A stretch of 5,675 nucleotides of DNA, from NCBI GenBank assembly GCA_013042255.1, contig JABDQK010000254.1:1-5675 (forward strand), given 5' to 3'. How positions within the stretch are numbered: the first letter of the stretch is position 1; each line of letters begins with the position of its first letter. The notes under the pieces were generated by a model. It was not told where the DNA came from and did no database searches. It worked only from the letters and a program-made list of their open reading frames with translations. This DNA comes from Flavobacteriaceae bacterium. Its GTDB lineage: Bacteria; Bacteroidota; Bacteroidia; Flavobacteriales; Flavobacteriaceae. Shown one piece after another: positions 1-4,338 of the stretch. The translations under genes and the position numbers were made by a program.

Positions 1-61
1 TTTATATAAGGTTTAACAATGTTGTCTAAGGTTTTGTTCTATTTACAATTGCCTTTTGTAA

Positions 62-724
62 TCATTTCTTAATAGCTCGAAGCATTTCACGTTTTCCCGG
101 AGGACCTGGAAGGCGCTCAACGGTAAACCCTACAGCATCCATAGCACGTCTAACGCTTCCTTTCGCCGAATAAGTAACCAGTATCCCGTTATCTTTCAGA
201 GCATTAAACATTTTCTGAAATATAGCCTGGGTCCATAACTCGGGCTGTACCCTGGCTCCAAAAGCATCGAAATAGATTAGGTCGAATTCGCCTTTTGTGC
301 TGATATCCCTGAAATCCAGTTTATTTTTTTTCAGGACAAAATCGGGCGAGAGACATATCTCCTCCTCCCAATTGCAGCTGTGCATTTGATTAAATACGGC
401 ATCCAACTGGGGTACTTCCAGGGCTTCCACATAATTTAACTCGCCAACTTCTTCAGGGGAAACAGGAAAGGCTTCTACCCCGGTGTATTTAATGTGCAAT
501 TTTCGCTTTATACTTTCGTGAAGTGTGATCAGAGCGTTGAGTCCGGTTCCAAAGCCAATTTCCAGGATGGCAATACTATTTTTGCGGGAAGCATATAGCC
601 CGTGTTTAATAAATACATGATAAGCCTCCTGAATCGCCCCGTGCTTGGAGTGGTATTGTTCATTCCATTCATCAAGGGAAATAGTCTTTGATCCATCTCC
701 GGTTGTAATAATGGATCTTTTCAC
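62..724 (-). CDS. mnmD: MnmD: tRNA (mnm5s2U34) methyltransferase, stand-alone MnmC N-domain type
   Basis: SAM-dependent methyltransferase of the DUF752/MnmC-like family. It catalyses the last methylation of nm5(s2)U34 to mnm5(s2)U34 in the anticodon of tRNAs reading split codon boxes, and acts in the cytoplasm. Visible motifs in the 220-aa product are the SAM-binding glycine loop LEIGFGTG (residues 54-61), an acidic residue after the next strand (E84 in VEAF), the active-site block YFDAF followed by QPELW (151-164), and the C-terminal PPGKREMLRA (208-217). E. coli MnmC carries this domain fused to an FAD oxidase. Here the length stops at the methyltransferase, as in other stand-alone DUF752 proteins. 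The start is GTG at 722-724: the frame is closed by TAA at 734-736, and no in-frame ATG precedes the conserved region. It begins one base after the stop of the upstream lipoprotein gene, so translational coupling is likely. No convincing terminator is seen in the 61 bases downstream. Confidence 0.9.
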   Translation of the reverse strand: MKRSIITTGDGSKTISLDEWNEQYHSKHGAIQEAYHVFIKHGLYASRKNSIAILEIGFGTGLNALITLHESIKRKLHIKYTGVEAFPVSPEEVGELNYVEALEVPQLDAVFNQMHSCNWEEEICLSPDFVLKKNKLDFRDISTKGEFDLIYFDAFGARVQPELWTQAIFQKMFNALKDNGILVTYSAKGSVRRAMDAVGFTVERLPGPPGKREMLRAIKK

Positions 725-725
725 A

Positions 726-1229
726 TCAATTTGTTAACCGAACCCCATCGGCAACAAAACTATAAGTAGCTTTAGGTGCTGTGATCCGATCGATCTCTTC
801 TTTTGTAGCGCCCCCGTCCTCGGCGTAATGCTTCTGGTCTTCCACACTTATTTCTTCAATAAACGCTTTGCCATGAAGGGTTACTTCTTTGCCAGCAATA
901 TCCTTTGGGACAAAAAATCCGTAATCCTTGAAGGTCACGCGCATCTCTTCCCCATCCCCGAGTGCAACTTTCATCCAGCACCCTTTCATCTGACAAACTT
1001 CCGTAACTTCTCCACTAAAGGTAACATCAAGGCTATCAGTTTGCTGAAGCCCGGTTATTGCATCTGCCATATCGGTTGCAGATTTTACTTCATCAGCTTC
1101 AAAAGCGCTGCCAAAAACCGTGGCCACCTCTTTTTCTACTTCTTTTACCGGAGTTTCTGCTTGAGAATTCTTCTCCTTACAACTCCCCAGGAGAAGAAGA
1201 ATAACAAGGATAATGTTAAAACCTTTCAT
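726..1229 (-). CDS. DUF4920-family lipoprotein
   Basis: Predicted cell-envelope lipoprotein of unknown function, 167 aa. The N-terminus has a short positive start, a hydrophobic stretch (residues 5-14) and a lipobox LGSC with C17 as the lipidated cysteine. KEK follows it, a lysine/acidic start loosely like the surface-export signals of Bacteroidota lipoproteins. A Glu/Lys-rich linker runs to about residue 45. The folded part carries the family hallmarks: CQMKGCWMKV (79-88) with paired cysteines C79 and C84, MRVTFKDYGFFVP (96-108), and HYAEDGG (134-140) followed by EEIDRIT. The Cys/Trp/Met cluster suggests a metal or redox role, but that is inference. The gene is first in a two-gene minus-strand unit with mnmD and divergent from ilvE. 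The pairing with mnmD is probably a conserved flavobacterial arrangement and does not itself imply a tRNA role. Confidence 0.85.
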   Translation of the reverse strand: MKGFNIILVILLLLGSCKEKNSQAETPVKEVEKEVATVFGSAFEADEVKSATDMADAITGLQQTDSLDVTFSGEVTEVCQMKGCWMKVALGDGEEMRVTFKDYGFFVPKDIAGKEVTLHGKAFIEEISVEDQKHYAEDGGATKEEIDRITAPKATYSFVADGVRLTN

Positions 1230-1255
1230 TTTATTTAGAATTTGAGATTACTCTG

Positions 1256-1263
1256 CAAAGCTG
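1256..1263 (-). promoter_or_regulatory. Weak candidate -7 element for the DUF4920-mnmD unit
   Basis: On the minus strand this reads CAGCTTTG, 5 of the 6 fixed positions of the Bacteroidota -7 element TAnnTTTG. It lies 26 bases ahead of the lipoprotein start codon. I see no TTG at the expected -33 distance, so the call rests on position and partial consensus only. Confidence 0.25.
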
Positions 1264-1308
1264 GTCATTTTTCGCTTAAAAAAGAAGGAATAAGAGGGTA
1301 TAAATGTT

Positions 1309-1316
1309 TAATTTTG
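1309..1316 (+). promoter_or_regulatory. Bacteroidota-type -7 promoter element upstream of ilvE
   Basis: TAATTTTG matches the TAnnTTTG consensus at every fixed position. It sits 18 bases before the ilvE ATG, predicting a 5' leader of only about 10-15 nt. No clear TTG is present about 20 bases upstream. The 105-bp gap (1230-1334) therefore holds divergent promoters for ilvE and the lipoprotein unit. Confidence 0.5.
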
Positions 1317-1334
1317 AGAAGTAAAACGCAACAT

Positions 1335-2402
1335 ATGGAGACTACAACAGGGAAAATAATTGTTGAGAAAATAAAAGAATCCAAGATCGCCAAGGTAGAT
1401 TTTTCCAATCTTCCCTTCGGAAAGGTCTATTCAGATCATATGTTGGTGTGCGATTATAAGGACGGGGCATGGCAAACCCCTCATATTAAGCCATACGGCC
1501 CTATATCCTTAGATCCGGCAGCCAAGATATTCCATTACGGGCAATCGGTTTTTGAAGGAATGAAAGCCTACAAGGATGCTGAAGGACAGGCCTGGCTTTT
1601 CAGGCCGGATGAAAACCAGAAAAGGCTCAATATATCTTCTAAACGAATTTCCATTCCAGAACTTCCTAAAGAAATATTTATGGAAGGCCTCCGTACGCTT
1701 TTAAAACTGGAAAAAGACTGGATTCCTACCACAGCGGGAAGTTCATTATATGTAAGGCCCTTTATATTTGCCTCAGGCGTGGGATTGCATGCCTCTCCCG
1801 CCGATCAGTACAAATTCTTTATCGTATGTGCGCCTTCCGGTCCCTATTTTGCAGGGTCGATCAAAGTTCTCATCGAGGAGAAATATTCGAGGGCTGCAAA
1901 CGGAGGGGTTGGGTTTGCTAAGGCCGGAGGAAACTACGCCGGGCAGTTTTACCCTACACAACTCGCGGTTGAAAAGGGCTATCAGCAGGTCATCTGGACC
2001 GATGACAATACGCATGAATACATAGAAGAGGCCGGGGCCATGAATATCTTTGTTCGAATCAATGATACACTGATGACCAGCCCGGTTAGTGATAGAATCC
2101 TGGATGGTGTTACGAGAAAAAGTGTTATCGATATTGCAAAGGCAGAGGGCATTCCGGTTGAAATTCGAAAAGTAAGAGTTGAGGAACTTATTTCAGCCTC
2201 TAAAAATGGCAGCTTAAAAGAGATGTTCGGTGCTGGTACCGCGGCTGTAATATCGCCTATATCCGGTTTCGGACACAGAGATACAGACTATACCTTACCA
2301 GAACTGGAGAATAGTTATGCTTCACTCCTGAAAAAACGGATAACAGACATTCAGTATAATAGAGCAGAAGATCCTTTTGGGTGGCGATTTAAAATCGATT
2401 AG
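1335..2402 (+). CDS. ilvE: Branched-chain amino acid aminotransferase (class IV PLP enzyme)
   Basis: Cytoplasmic PLP enzyme that interconverts leucine, isoleucine and valine with their 2-keto acids, using glutamate/2-oxoglutarate as the amino partner. The 355-aa product has the length of the long, eukaryote-like BCAT group rather than the roughly 300-aa E. coli IlvE. Numbering from M1 at 1335, motifs include FHYGQSVFEGMKAY (66-79), the FRP...RLN block (89-99), SLYVRPFIFASG (137-148), and the PLP Schiff-base lysine K196 in GFAKAGGNYAG. The class IV signature EEAGAMNIFV follows, with E232 expected to contact the pyridine nitrogen. GAGTAAVISP (299-308) is the phosphate-binding region. The frame is open 31 codons further upstream to a TTG at 1242, but those residues do not resemble the family, and ATG at 1335 gives the normal N-terminus. 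The gene converges on the pyrophosphohydrolase gene with 21 bp between stops and no obvious terminator hairpin. Confidence 0.95.
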   Translation: METTTGKIIVEKIKESKIAKVDFSNLPFGKVYSDHMLVCDYKDGAWQTPHIKPYGPISLDPAAKIFHYGQSVFEGMKAYKDAEGQAWLFRPDENQKRLNISSKRISIPELPKEIFMEGLRTLLKLEKDWIPTTAGSSLYVRPFIFASGVGLHASPADQYKFFIVCAPSGPYFAGSIKVLIEEKYSRAANGGVGFAKAGGNYAGQFYPTQLAVEKGYQQVIWTDDNTHEYIEEAGAMNIFVRINDTLMTSPVSDRILDGVTRKSVIDIAKAEGIPVEIRKVRVEELISASKNGSLKEMFGAGTAAVISPISGFGHRDTDYTLPELENSYASLLKKRITDIQYNRAEDPFGWRFKID

Positions 2403-2423
2403 ATAAATAGGTGAAATAACTCC

Positions 2424-2810
2424 TTACTTGTCGAGGATAGCCTTGATATCCGGTTTAAAATAAGCAGGACCTTTCAGTACCTTCCCATCCTCACGGTATA
2501 TGGGTTTCCCGTCTTCCCCGAGTTTACTCATATTGCTGCGCTGAATCTCCTCGAAAACCTCTTCGATGATATGTTGCATCCCGTGTTCGAGAATGGTTCC
2601 GCATAAAATATACAGCATATCCCCCAGGGCATCTGCAACTTCAACCAGATCACCTCTCTGAGCTGCTTCGTAATACTCTTCGTTCTCTTCGTCCATAAGA
2701 TTGTAGCGCAGTAAATTTTTGGCCTCCCCCAAATTGGCTTTGGGAGTTTCTGACACTCCAAGACCGAAGGAGCGATGAAAAAGGGCAACGGCATCTATCT
2801 TACTTTTCAT
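2424..2810 (-). CDS. MazG/PRA-PH-like all-alpha nucleotide pyrophosphohydrolase
   Basis: Predicted Mg-dependent NTP pyrophosphohydrolase, 128 aa, cytoplasmic. The diagnostic metal-binding motif of the all-alpha NTP-PPase superfamily is present: EENEE (41-45, fitting EExxE) followed by ExxD as EVAD (57-60), with a further acidic D64 in the same helix. The N-terminal helix (FHRSFGLG, 11-18) and the C-terminal segment (SNMSK, then KGPAYFKPDI at 113-122) fit the small single-domain members annotated as phosphoribosyl-ATP pyrophosphohydrolase-like. It is probably not HisE, since no his genes are nearby. House-cleaning of a non-canonical nucleotide such as dUTP is more likely, but the substrate cannot be read from sequence. 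The ATG at 2808-2810 is preceded by a plausible promoter. The gene is divergent from the 62-aa membrane protein gene. Confidence 0.85.
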   Translation of the reverse strand: MKSKIDAVALFHRSFGLGVSETPKANLGEAKNLLRYNLMDEENEEYYEAAQRGDLVEVADALGDMLYILCGTILEHGMQHIIEEVFEEIQRSNMSKLGEDGKPIYREDGKVLKGPAYFKPDIKAILDK

Positions 2811-2827
2811 GGTATCGCTTTTTGACG

Positions 2828-2835
2828 TAGTTTTG
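2828..2835 (+). promoter_or_regulatory. -7 promoter element for the 62-aa membrane protein gene
   Basis: TAGTTTTG, followed by C, is a full match to TAnnTTTG and lies 16 bases before the ATG at 2852. No clear -33 TTG is visible. It sits just downstream of the -7 of the opposing promoter (2840-2847 on the minus strand), so the two promoters probably cannot be occupied at once. Confidence 0.5.
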
Positions 2836-2839
2836 CGCT

Positions 2840-2869
2840 AAAATATAAAATATGTTCAGCACTGGACAA
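2840..2869 (-). promoter_or_regulatory. Candidate promoter for the pyrophosphohydrolase gene
   Basis: On the minus strand, TTG (complement of 2867-2869), a 19-bp spacer and TATATTTT (complement of 2840-2847) fit the Bacteroidota TTG/TAnnTTTG layout with one mismatch (final T for G). This predicts transcription starting near 2833, about 22 bases before the ATG. The -33 part lies inside the first codons of the divergent 62-aa gene. Confidence 0.4.
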
Positions 2870-3040
2870 TTAATCTTTGCCGCCCTTTTTGTTCTATTTT
2901 TTACTGTTGTTATTGTATTTTCATATAGAAAGGACAAAAAACTTCACAATAAAAATTACAAAGGAGTGAAATGGGTGGGTATTGTCTTTATCCTTTTCAT
3001 AATTTTTCTATTTACAATTAAATATCTGCTGAAAAATTAA
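2852..3040 (+). CDS. Small two-helix membrane protein of unknown function (62 aa)
   Basis: I do not recognise a function. The product has two hydrophobic segments, about residues 6-24 and 41-60. They are joined by a very basic loop (RKDKKLHNKNYKGVK, 26-40), so by the positive-inside rule the loop is cytoplasmic and both termini face the periplasm. There is no signal-peptidase site, cysteine or catalytic motif. A full-consensus -7 element ends 16 bases upstream of the ATG, and the hydrophobic/basic/hydrophobic design is coherent along its whole length, so it is very likely a real gene. From memory, similar short proteins occur widely in flavobacteria as conserved hypotheticals. Co-transcription with the genes to the right is uncertain, because a 115-bp gap with its own promoter follows. 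Confidence 0.75.
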   Translation: MFSTGQLIFAALFVLFFTVVIVFSYRKDKKLHNKNYKGVKWVGIVFILFIIFLFTIKYLLKN

Positions 3041-3120
3041 CATTTTTTTTAGTTACACCACAAAAATTGCTTCCCTGACAACATTATCCCCGATTCGTGC
3101 GTATACAATAAGAAAACACG

Positions 3121-3128
3121 TACTTTTG
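3121..3128 (+). promoter_or_regulatory. -7 promoter element for the 59-aa ORF and crcB
   Basis: TACTTTTG followed by CG is a full match to the flavobacterial TAnnTTTG(C) element, 27 bases before the ATG at 3156. The -33 region has no good TTG. It is the best promoter candidate for the 3156-3727 unit. Confidence 0.55.
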
Positions 3129-3155
3129 CGTTATAGTTTCAAAGAAATCCGATAA

Positions 3156-3335
3156 ATGACAACCTTTTTTACCATTTTCTTTGTTTTGATTTTAGTAAAC
3201 GCTGCTCTTCTCGCTTTTAGTTTGTTCACAAACAAACGCAATCAGACAGAAATTCAGGGTGGCAAAACGCAAGCCAAGGAAGAGATTATTTATCCTCTCG
3301 ATTGGACATCCTCAGAATACAGAAAAGCCATTTAG
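3156..3335 (+). CDS. Short single-helix membrane protein of unknown function (59 aa)
   Basis: This short frame runs from ATG at 3156 to TAG at 3333-3335. The translation starts MTTFFTIFFVLILVNAALL: one transmembrane helix (about residues 4-24), then a basic stop-transfer patch (NKRN, 26-29) that places the C-terminus in the cytoplasm. A polar tail follows, ending in IIYPLDWTSSEYRKAI (44-59). I know no function for it. Support for a real gene comes from the canonical promoter element 27 bases upstream, the sensible helix-plus-tail architecture, and tight placement 17 bases before crcB. The tyrosine-rich, positively ended tail looks like a conserved motif that could bind a partner, but this is inference. 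It probably forms a transcription unit with crcB. Confidence 0.65.
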   Translation: MTTFFTIFFVLILVNAALLAFSLFTNKRNQTEIQGGKTQAKEEIIYPLDWTSSEYRKAI

Positions 3336-3336
3336 A

Positions 3337-3352
3337 TTCCTATCTTTAGGAA
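3337..3352 (+). promoter_or_regulatory. Perfect hairpin abutting the crcB start codon
   Basis: TTCCTA, loop TCTT, TAGGAA forms a perfect 6-bp stem with a 4-nt loop. Its last base is immediately followed by the ATG of crcB. In mRNA it would place structure directly at the initiation site. The inner part (TATCTTTA) is also one base off a TAnnTTTG element, so it could instead be a weak internal promoter or an operator. Confidence 0.4.
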
Positions 3353-3727
3353 ATGAAACACTTTTTACTGGTCTTTCTTGGAGGAGGTATTGGCAGCGGC
3401 TTTCGCTTTCTTATCAGTAAATTTCTCAATCCCTATTTCAGTTCTTTTTTTCTGGGCACTTTTAGTGTCAATATTATTGGTTGCTTCCTTATAGGTCTCA
3501 TCCTTGGAATTGCGACAAAATCTGCTGCACTAAATAATACATTTCTTGTTTTTCTTACCATAGGTTTTTGCGGAGGCTTTACCACCTTTTCTTCATTTGC
3601 CCTTGAAAACTACGGGATGCTCCGGGAGGGACAGATTTTCTCATTTCTAATCTATACGCTGAGCAGTATATTGGCAGGAATCCTCGCAGTAGCGATGGGT
3701 CTGTGGCTTGTAAAACTCCTTTCTTAA
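3353..3727 (+). CDS. crcB: Fluoride channel FluC/CrcB
   Basis: Inner-membrane fluoride exporter that lets F- (entering as HF) leave the cytoplasm. The 124-aa product is full length for the family, with four hydrophobic helices. Family signatures are visible: GGGIGSGFRF (10-19), GTFSVNIIGCFLIG (35-48) with the pore-lining N40, and GFCGGFTTFSSFALE (71-85). In the last of these, F79 and F82 have the spacing of the 'Phe box', and the preceding GGFTT lies at the helix break that binds the central Na+. The other half of the pore comes from an antiparallel partner. Only one copy is seen, so a dual-topology homodimer is expected. No fluoride riboswitch precedes it. The 59-aa gene lies 17 bp upstream, suggesting joint transcription. 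Confidence 0.93.
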   Translation: MKHFLLVFLGGGIGSGFRFLISKFLNPYFSSFFLGTFSVNIIGCFLIGLILGIATKSAALNNTFLVFLTIGFCGGFTTFSSFALENYGMLREGQIFSFLIYTLSSILAGILAVAMGLWLVKLLS

Positions 3728-3769
3728 GCTTTAAATTAAGTCGGTATTCTTAGATATCATTCCCACTAG

Positions 3770-3792
3770 ATACACCAATTCTTACGGTGTAT
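3770..3792. repeat. Inverted repeat ATACACC / GGTGTAT (9-nt spacer)
   Basis: A perfect 7-bp dyad lies 42-65 bases after the crcB stop. It is not followed by a T-tract on either strand, so it is a poor intrinsic terminator. The right arm GGTGT (3786-3790) could instead pair with ACACC at 3799-3803, giving two alternative structures if transcribed. It may be an operator or part of the glnK leader. Confidence 0.45.
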
Positions 3793-3797
3793 GTTAA

Positions 3798-3807
3798 CAC
3801 ACCCCTA
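3798..3807 (+). repeat. CATACCCCTA-type repeat, half-site copy (CACACCCCTA)
   Basis: It matches nine of ten bases of the left arm of the two larger repeats further right. The right-hand GGG arm is absent. It starts 49 bp before the corresponding position of the next copy. Alone it would not be convincing; it is listed because of the two better copies. Confidence 0.35.
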
Positions 3808-3847
3808 CAAAAAAACCATATTTTCAAATTACAAAGTTTAGAATATC

Positions 3848-3870
3848 ATACCCCTATTTATTAAGGGTAT
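3848..3870. repeat. 23-bp pseudo-palindrome, copy 1, upstream of glnK
   Basis: The left arm is ATACCCCTA and the right arm TAAGGGTAT, with 5 bp between. ATACCC/GGGTAT pair perfectly, and one central mismatch interrupts the arms. Its centre is about 111 bases before the glnK ATG. It matches copy 2 at 19 of 23 positions, and the 15 bases from 3845 recur exactly at 3897. This looks like a dimeric regulator site. Confidence 0.55.
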
Positions 3871-3899
3871 AATTTATTATAATAATAAAAATAACCATC

Positions 3900-3922
3900 A
3901 TACCCCTATTTTTTTAGGGGGT
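3900..3922. repeat. 23-bp pseudo-palindrome, copy 2, upstream of glnK
   Basis: CCCCTA (3903-3908), six T and TAGGGG (3915-3920) form a perfect 6-bp dyad. The unit aligns with copy 1 at an offset of exactly 52 bp, close to five helical turns, which puts both on the same DNA face. Its centre lies about 41 bases before the transcription start predicted from the weak -7 at 3938, where class II activators bind. On RNA it would be a hairpin with a U-loop, but no T-tract follows, so it does not look like a terminator. Confidence 0.55.
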
Positions 3923-3949
3923 CAATTAAATTAATCTAATATTTGACCC
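3919..3949. repeat. Inverted repeat GGGTCAA / TTGACCC (17-bp spacer) before glnK
   Basis: The 7-bp arms at 3919-3925 and 3943-3949 are perfectly complementary around an AT-only spacer apart from one C. The left arm overlaps copy 2 of the 23-bp repeat. The right arm covers the candidate -7 element. It could be an operator for a second regulator or a leader hairpin ending 20 bases before the glnK ATG. Confidence 0.45.
3938..3945 (+). promoter_or_regulatory. Weak candidate -7 element for glnK-amtB
   Basis: AATATTTG matches TAnnTTTG except for the first base and is the only TTTG on the plus strand between crcB and glnK. A -33 TTG is lacking, which would fit an activator-dependent promoter. No sigma-54 GG-N10-GC pair is present: the only GC dinucleotide in the gap is at 3728-3729, right after the crcB stop. 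Confidence 0.3.
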
Positions 3950-3969
3950 ATCAACAATAAACTAATACG

Positions 3970-4308
3970 ATGAAAAAAGTAGAAGCAATTATTCGAAAAT
4001 CGAAATTTGATGATGTGAAAAAAGCACTTCATGAAATTGAGGTGAATTTCTTCAGTTACTGGGATGTCACTGGAGTCGGAAATGAAAAACAGGGACATGT
4101 CTACAGAGGGATTTCCTATAGCACTTCCGATATCCAAAGGCGGTACCTGGAAATTGTGGTTTCAGACGATTTTCTGGAAAGAACAGTCAATACGGTTTTA
4201 GAAGCAGCGTATACCGGTAATGTAGGAGACGGAAAGGTTTTTGTCTCAGATGTCCTGGAGGCATACAGAATCAGAACGCGTGAAAACGGCCATGACGGAA
4301 TCAACTAA
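3970..4308 (+). CDS. glnK: PII nitrogen-regulatory signal protein (GlnK type)
   Basis: Trimeric cytoplasmic sensor of 2-oxoglutarate, ATP and ADP. As the partner of the adjacent channel gene it is expected to plug AmtB when nitrogen is plentiful. The 112-aa product has normal PII length: MKKVEAIIR start, T-loop region 37-54, beta strand EIVVSDDF (61-68), B-loop TGNVGDGKVFV (82-92, the PII C-terminal signature with K89), and C-loop RIRT (100-103). The T-loop keeps YRG (45-47) and a tyrosine (Y50) at the place of the E. coli uridylylated Y51, but is one residue shorter. GNEKQGHVYRG replaces the usual GRQKGHTELYRG, and R57 aligns with 2-oxoglutarate-binding K58 of E. coli GlnB. Ligand response may therefore differ, and whether Y50 is modified cannot be told. 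The ATG at 3970 gives the canonical N-terminus. amtB follows after 30 bp. Confidence 0.93.
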   Translation: MKKVEAIIRKSKFDDVKKALHEIEVNFFSYWDVTGVGNEKQGHVYRGISYSTSDIQRRYLEIVVSDDFLERTVNTVLEAAYTGNVGDGKVFVSDVLEAYRIRTRENGHDGIN

Positions 4309-4338
4309 AGCAAAAAACTAACTCACAAGTAAAGAAAT

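Noticed and set aside
1..61. Terminator or small gene downstream of mnmD
   Set aside because: No stable inverted repeat with a T-tract and no convincing ORF in the 61 bases; the window edge limits what can be seen.
828..1238. Plus-strand open frame opposite the DUF4920 gene
   Set aside because: It lies antisense to a gene with clear family motifs and a lipobox. Its translation is low-complexity Phe/Tyr/Lys-rich sequence without recognisable domains.
1242..1334. 31-codon upstream extension of the ilvE reading frame, starting at TTG
   Set aside because: The residues do not resemble branched-chain aminotransferase N-termini, they cover the promoter region with its TAATTTTG element, and ATG at 1335 gives the normal family length.
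3032..3050. A/T-only hairpin (AAAAAT, TAAC, ATTTTT) at the end of the 62-aa gene as terminator
   Set aside because: The stem has no GC pairs and would be very unstable, and its T-run is part of the stem. It may end transcription weakly but is not supportable as a call.
3041..3352. Fluoride riboswitch ahead of crcB
   Set aside because: I looked for the conserved GGCGATGG-type start and the downstream pseudoknot pieces of the crcB motif and found none. The gap before crcB itself is only 17 bases.
3728..3969. Sigma-54 promoter for glnK-amtB
   Set aside because: The region contains only one GC dinucleotide, right after crcB, and no GG-N10-GC spacing, so a -24/-12 promoter cannot be placed.
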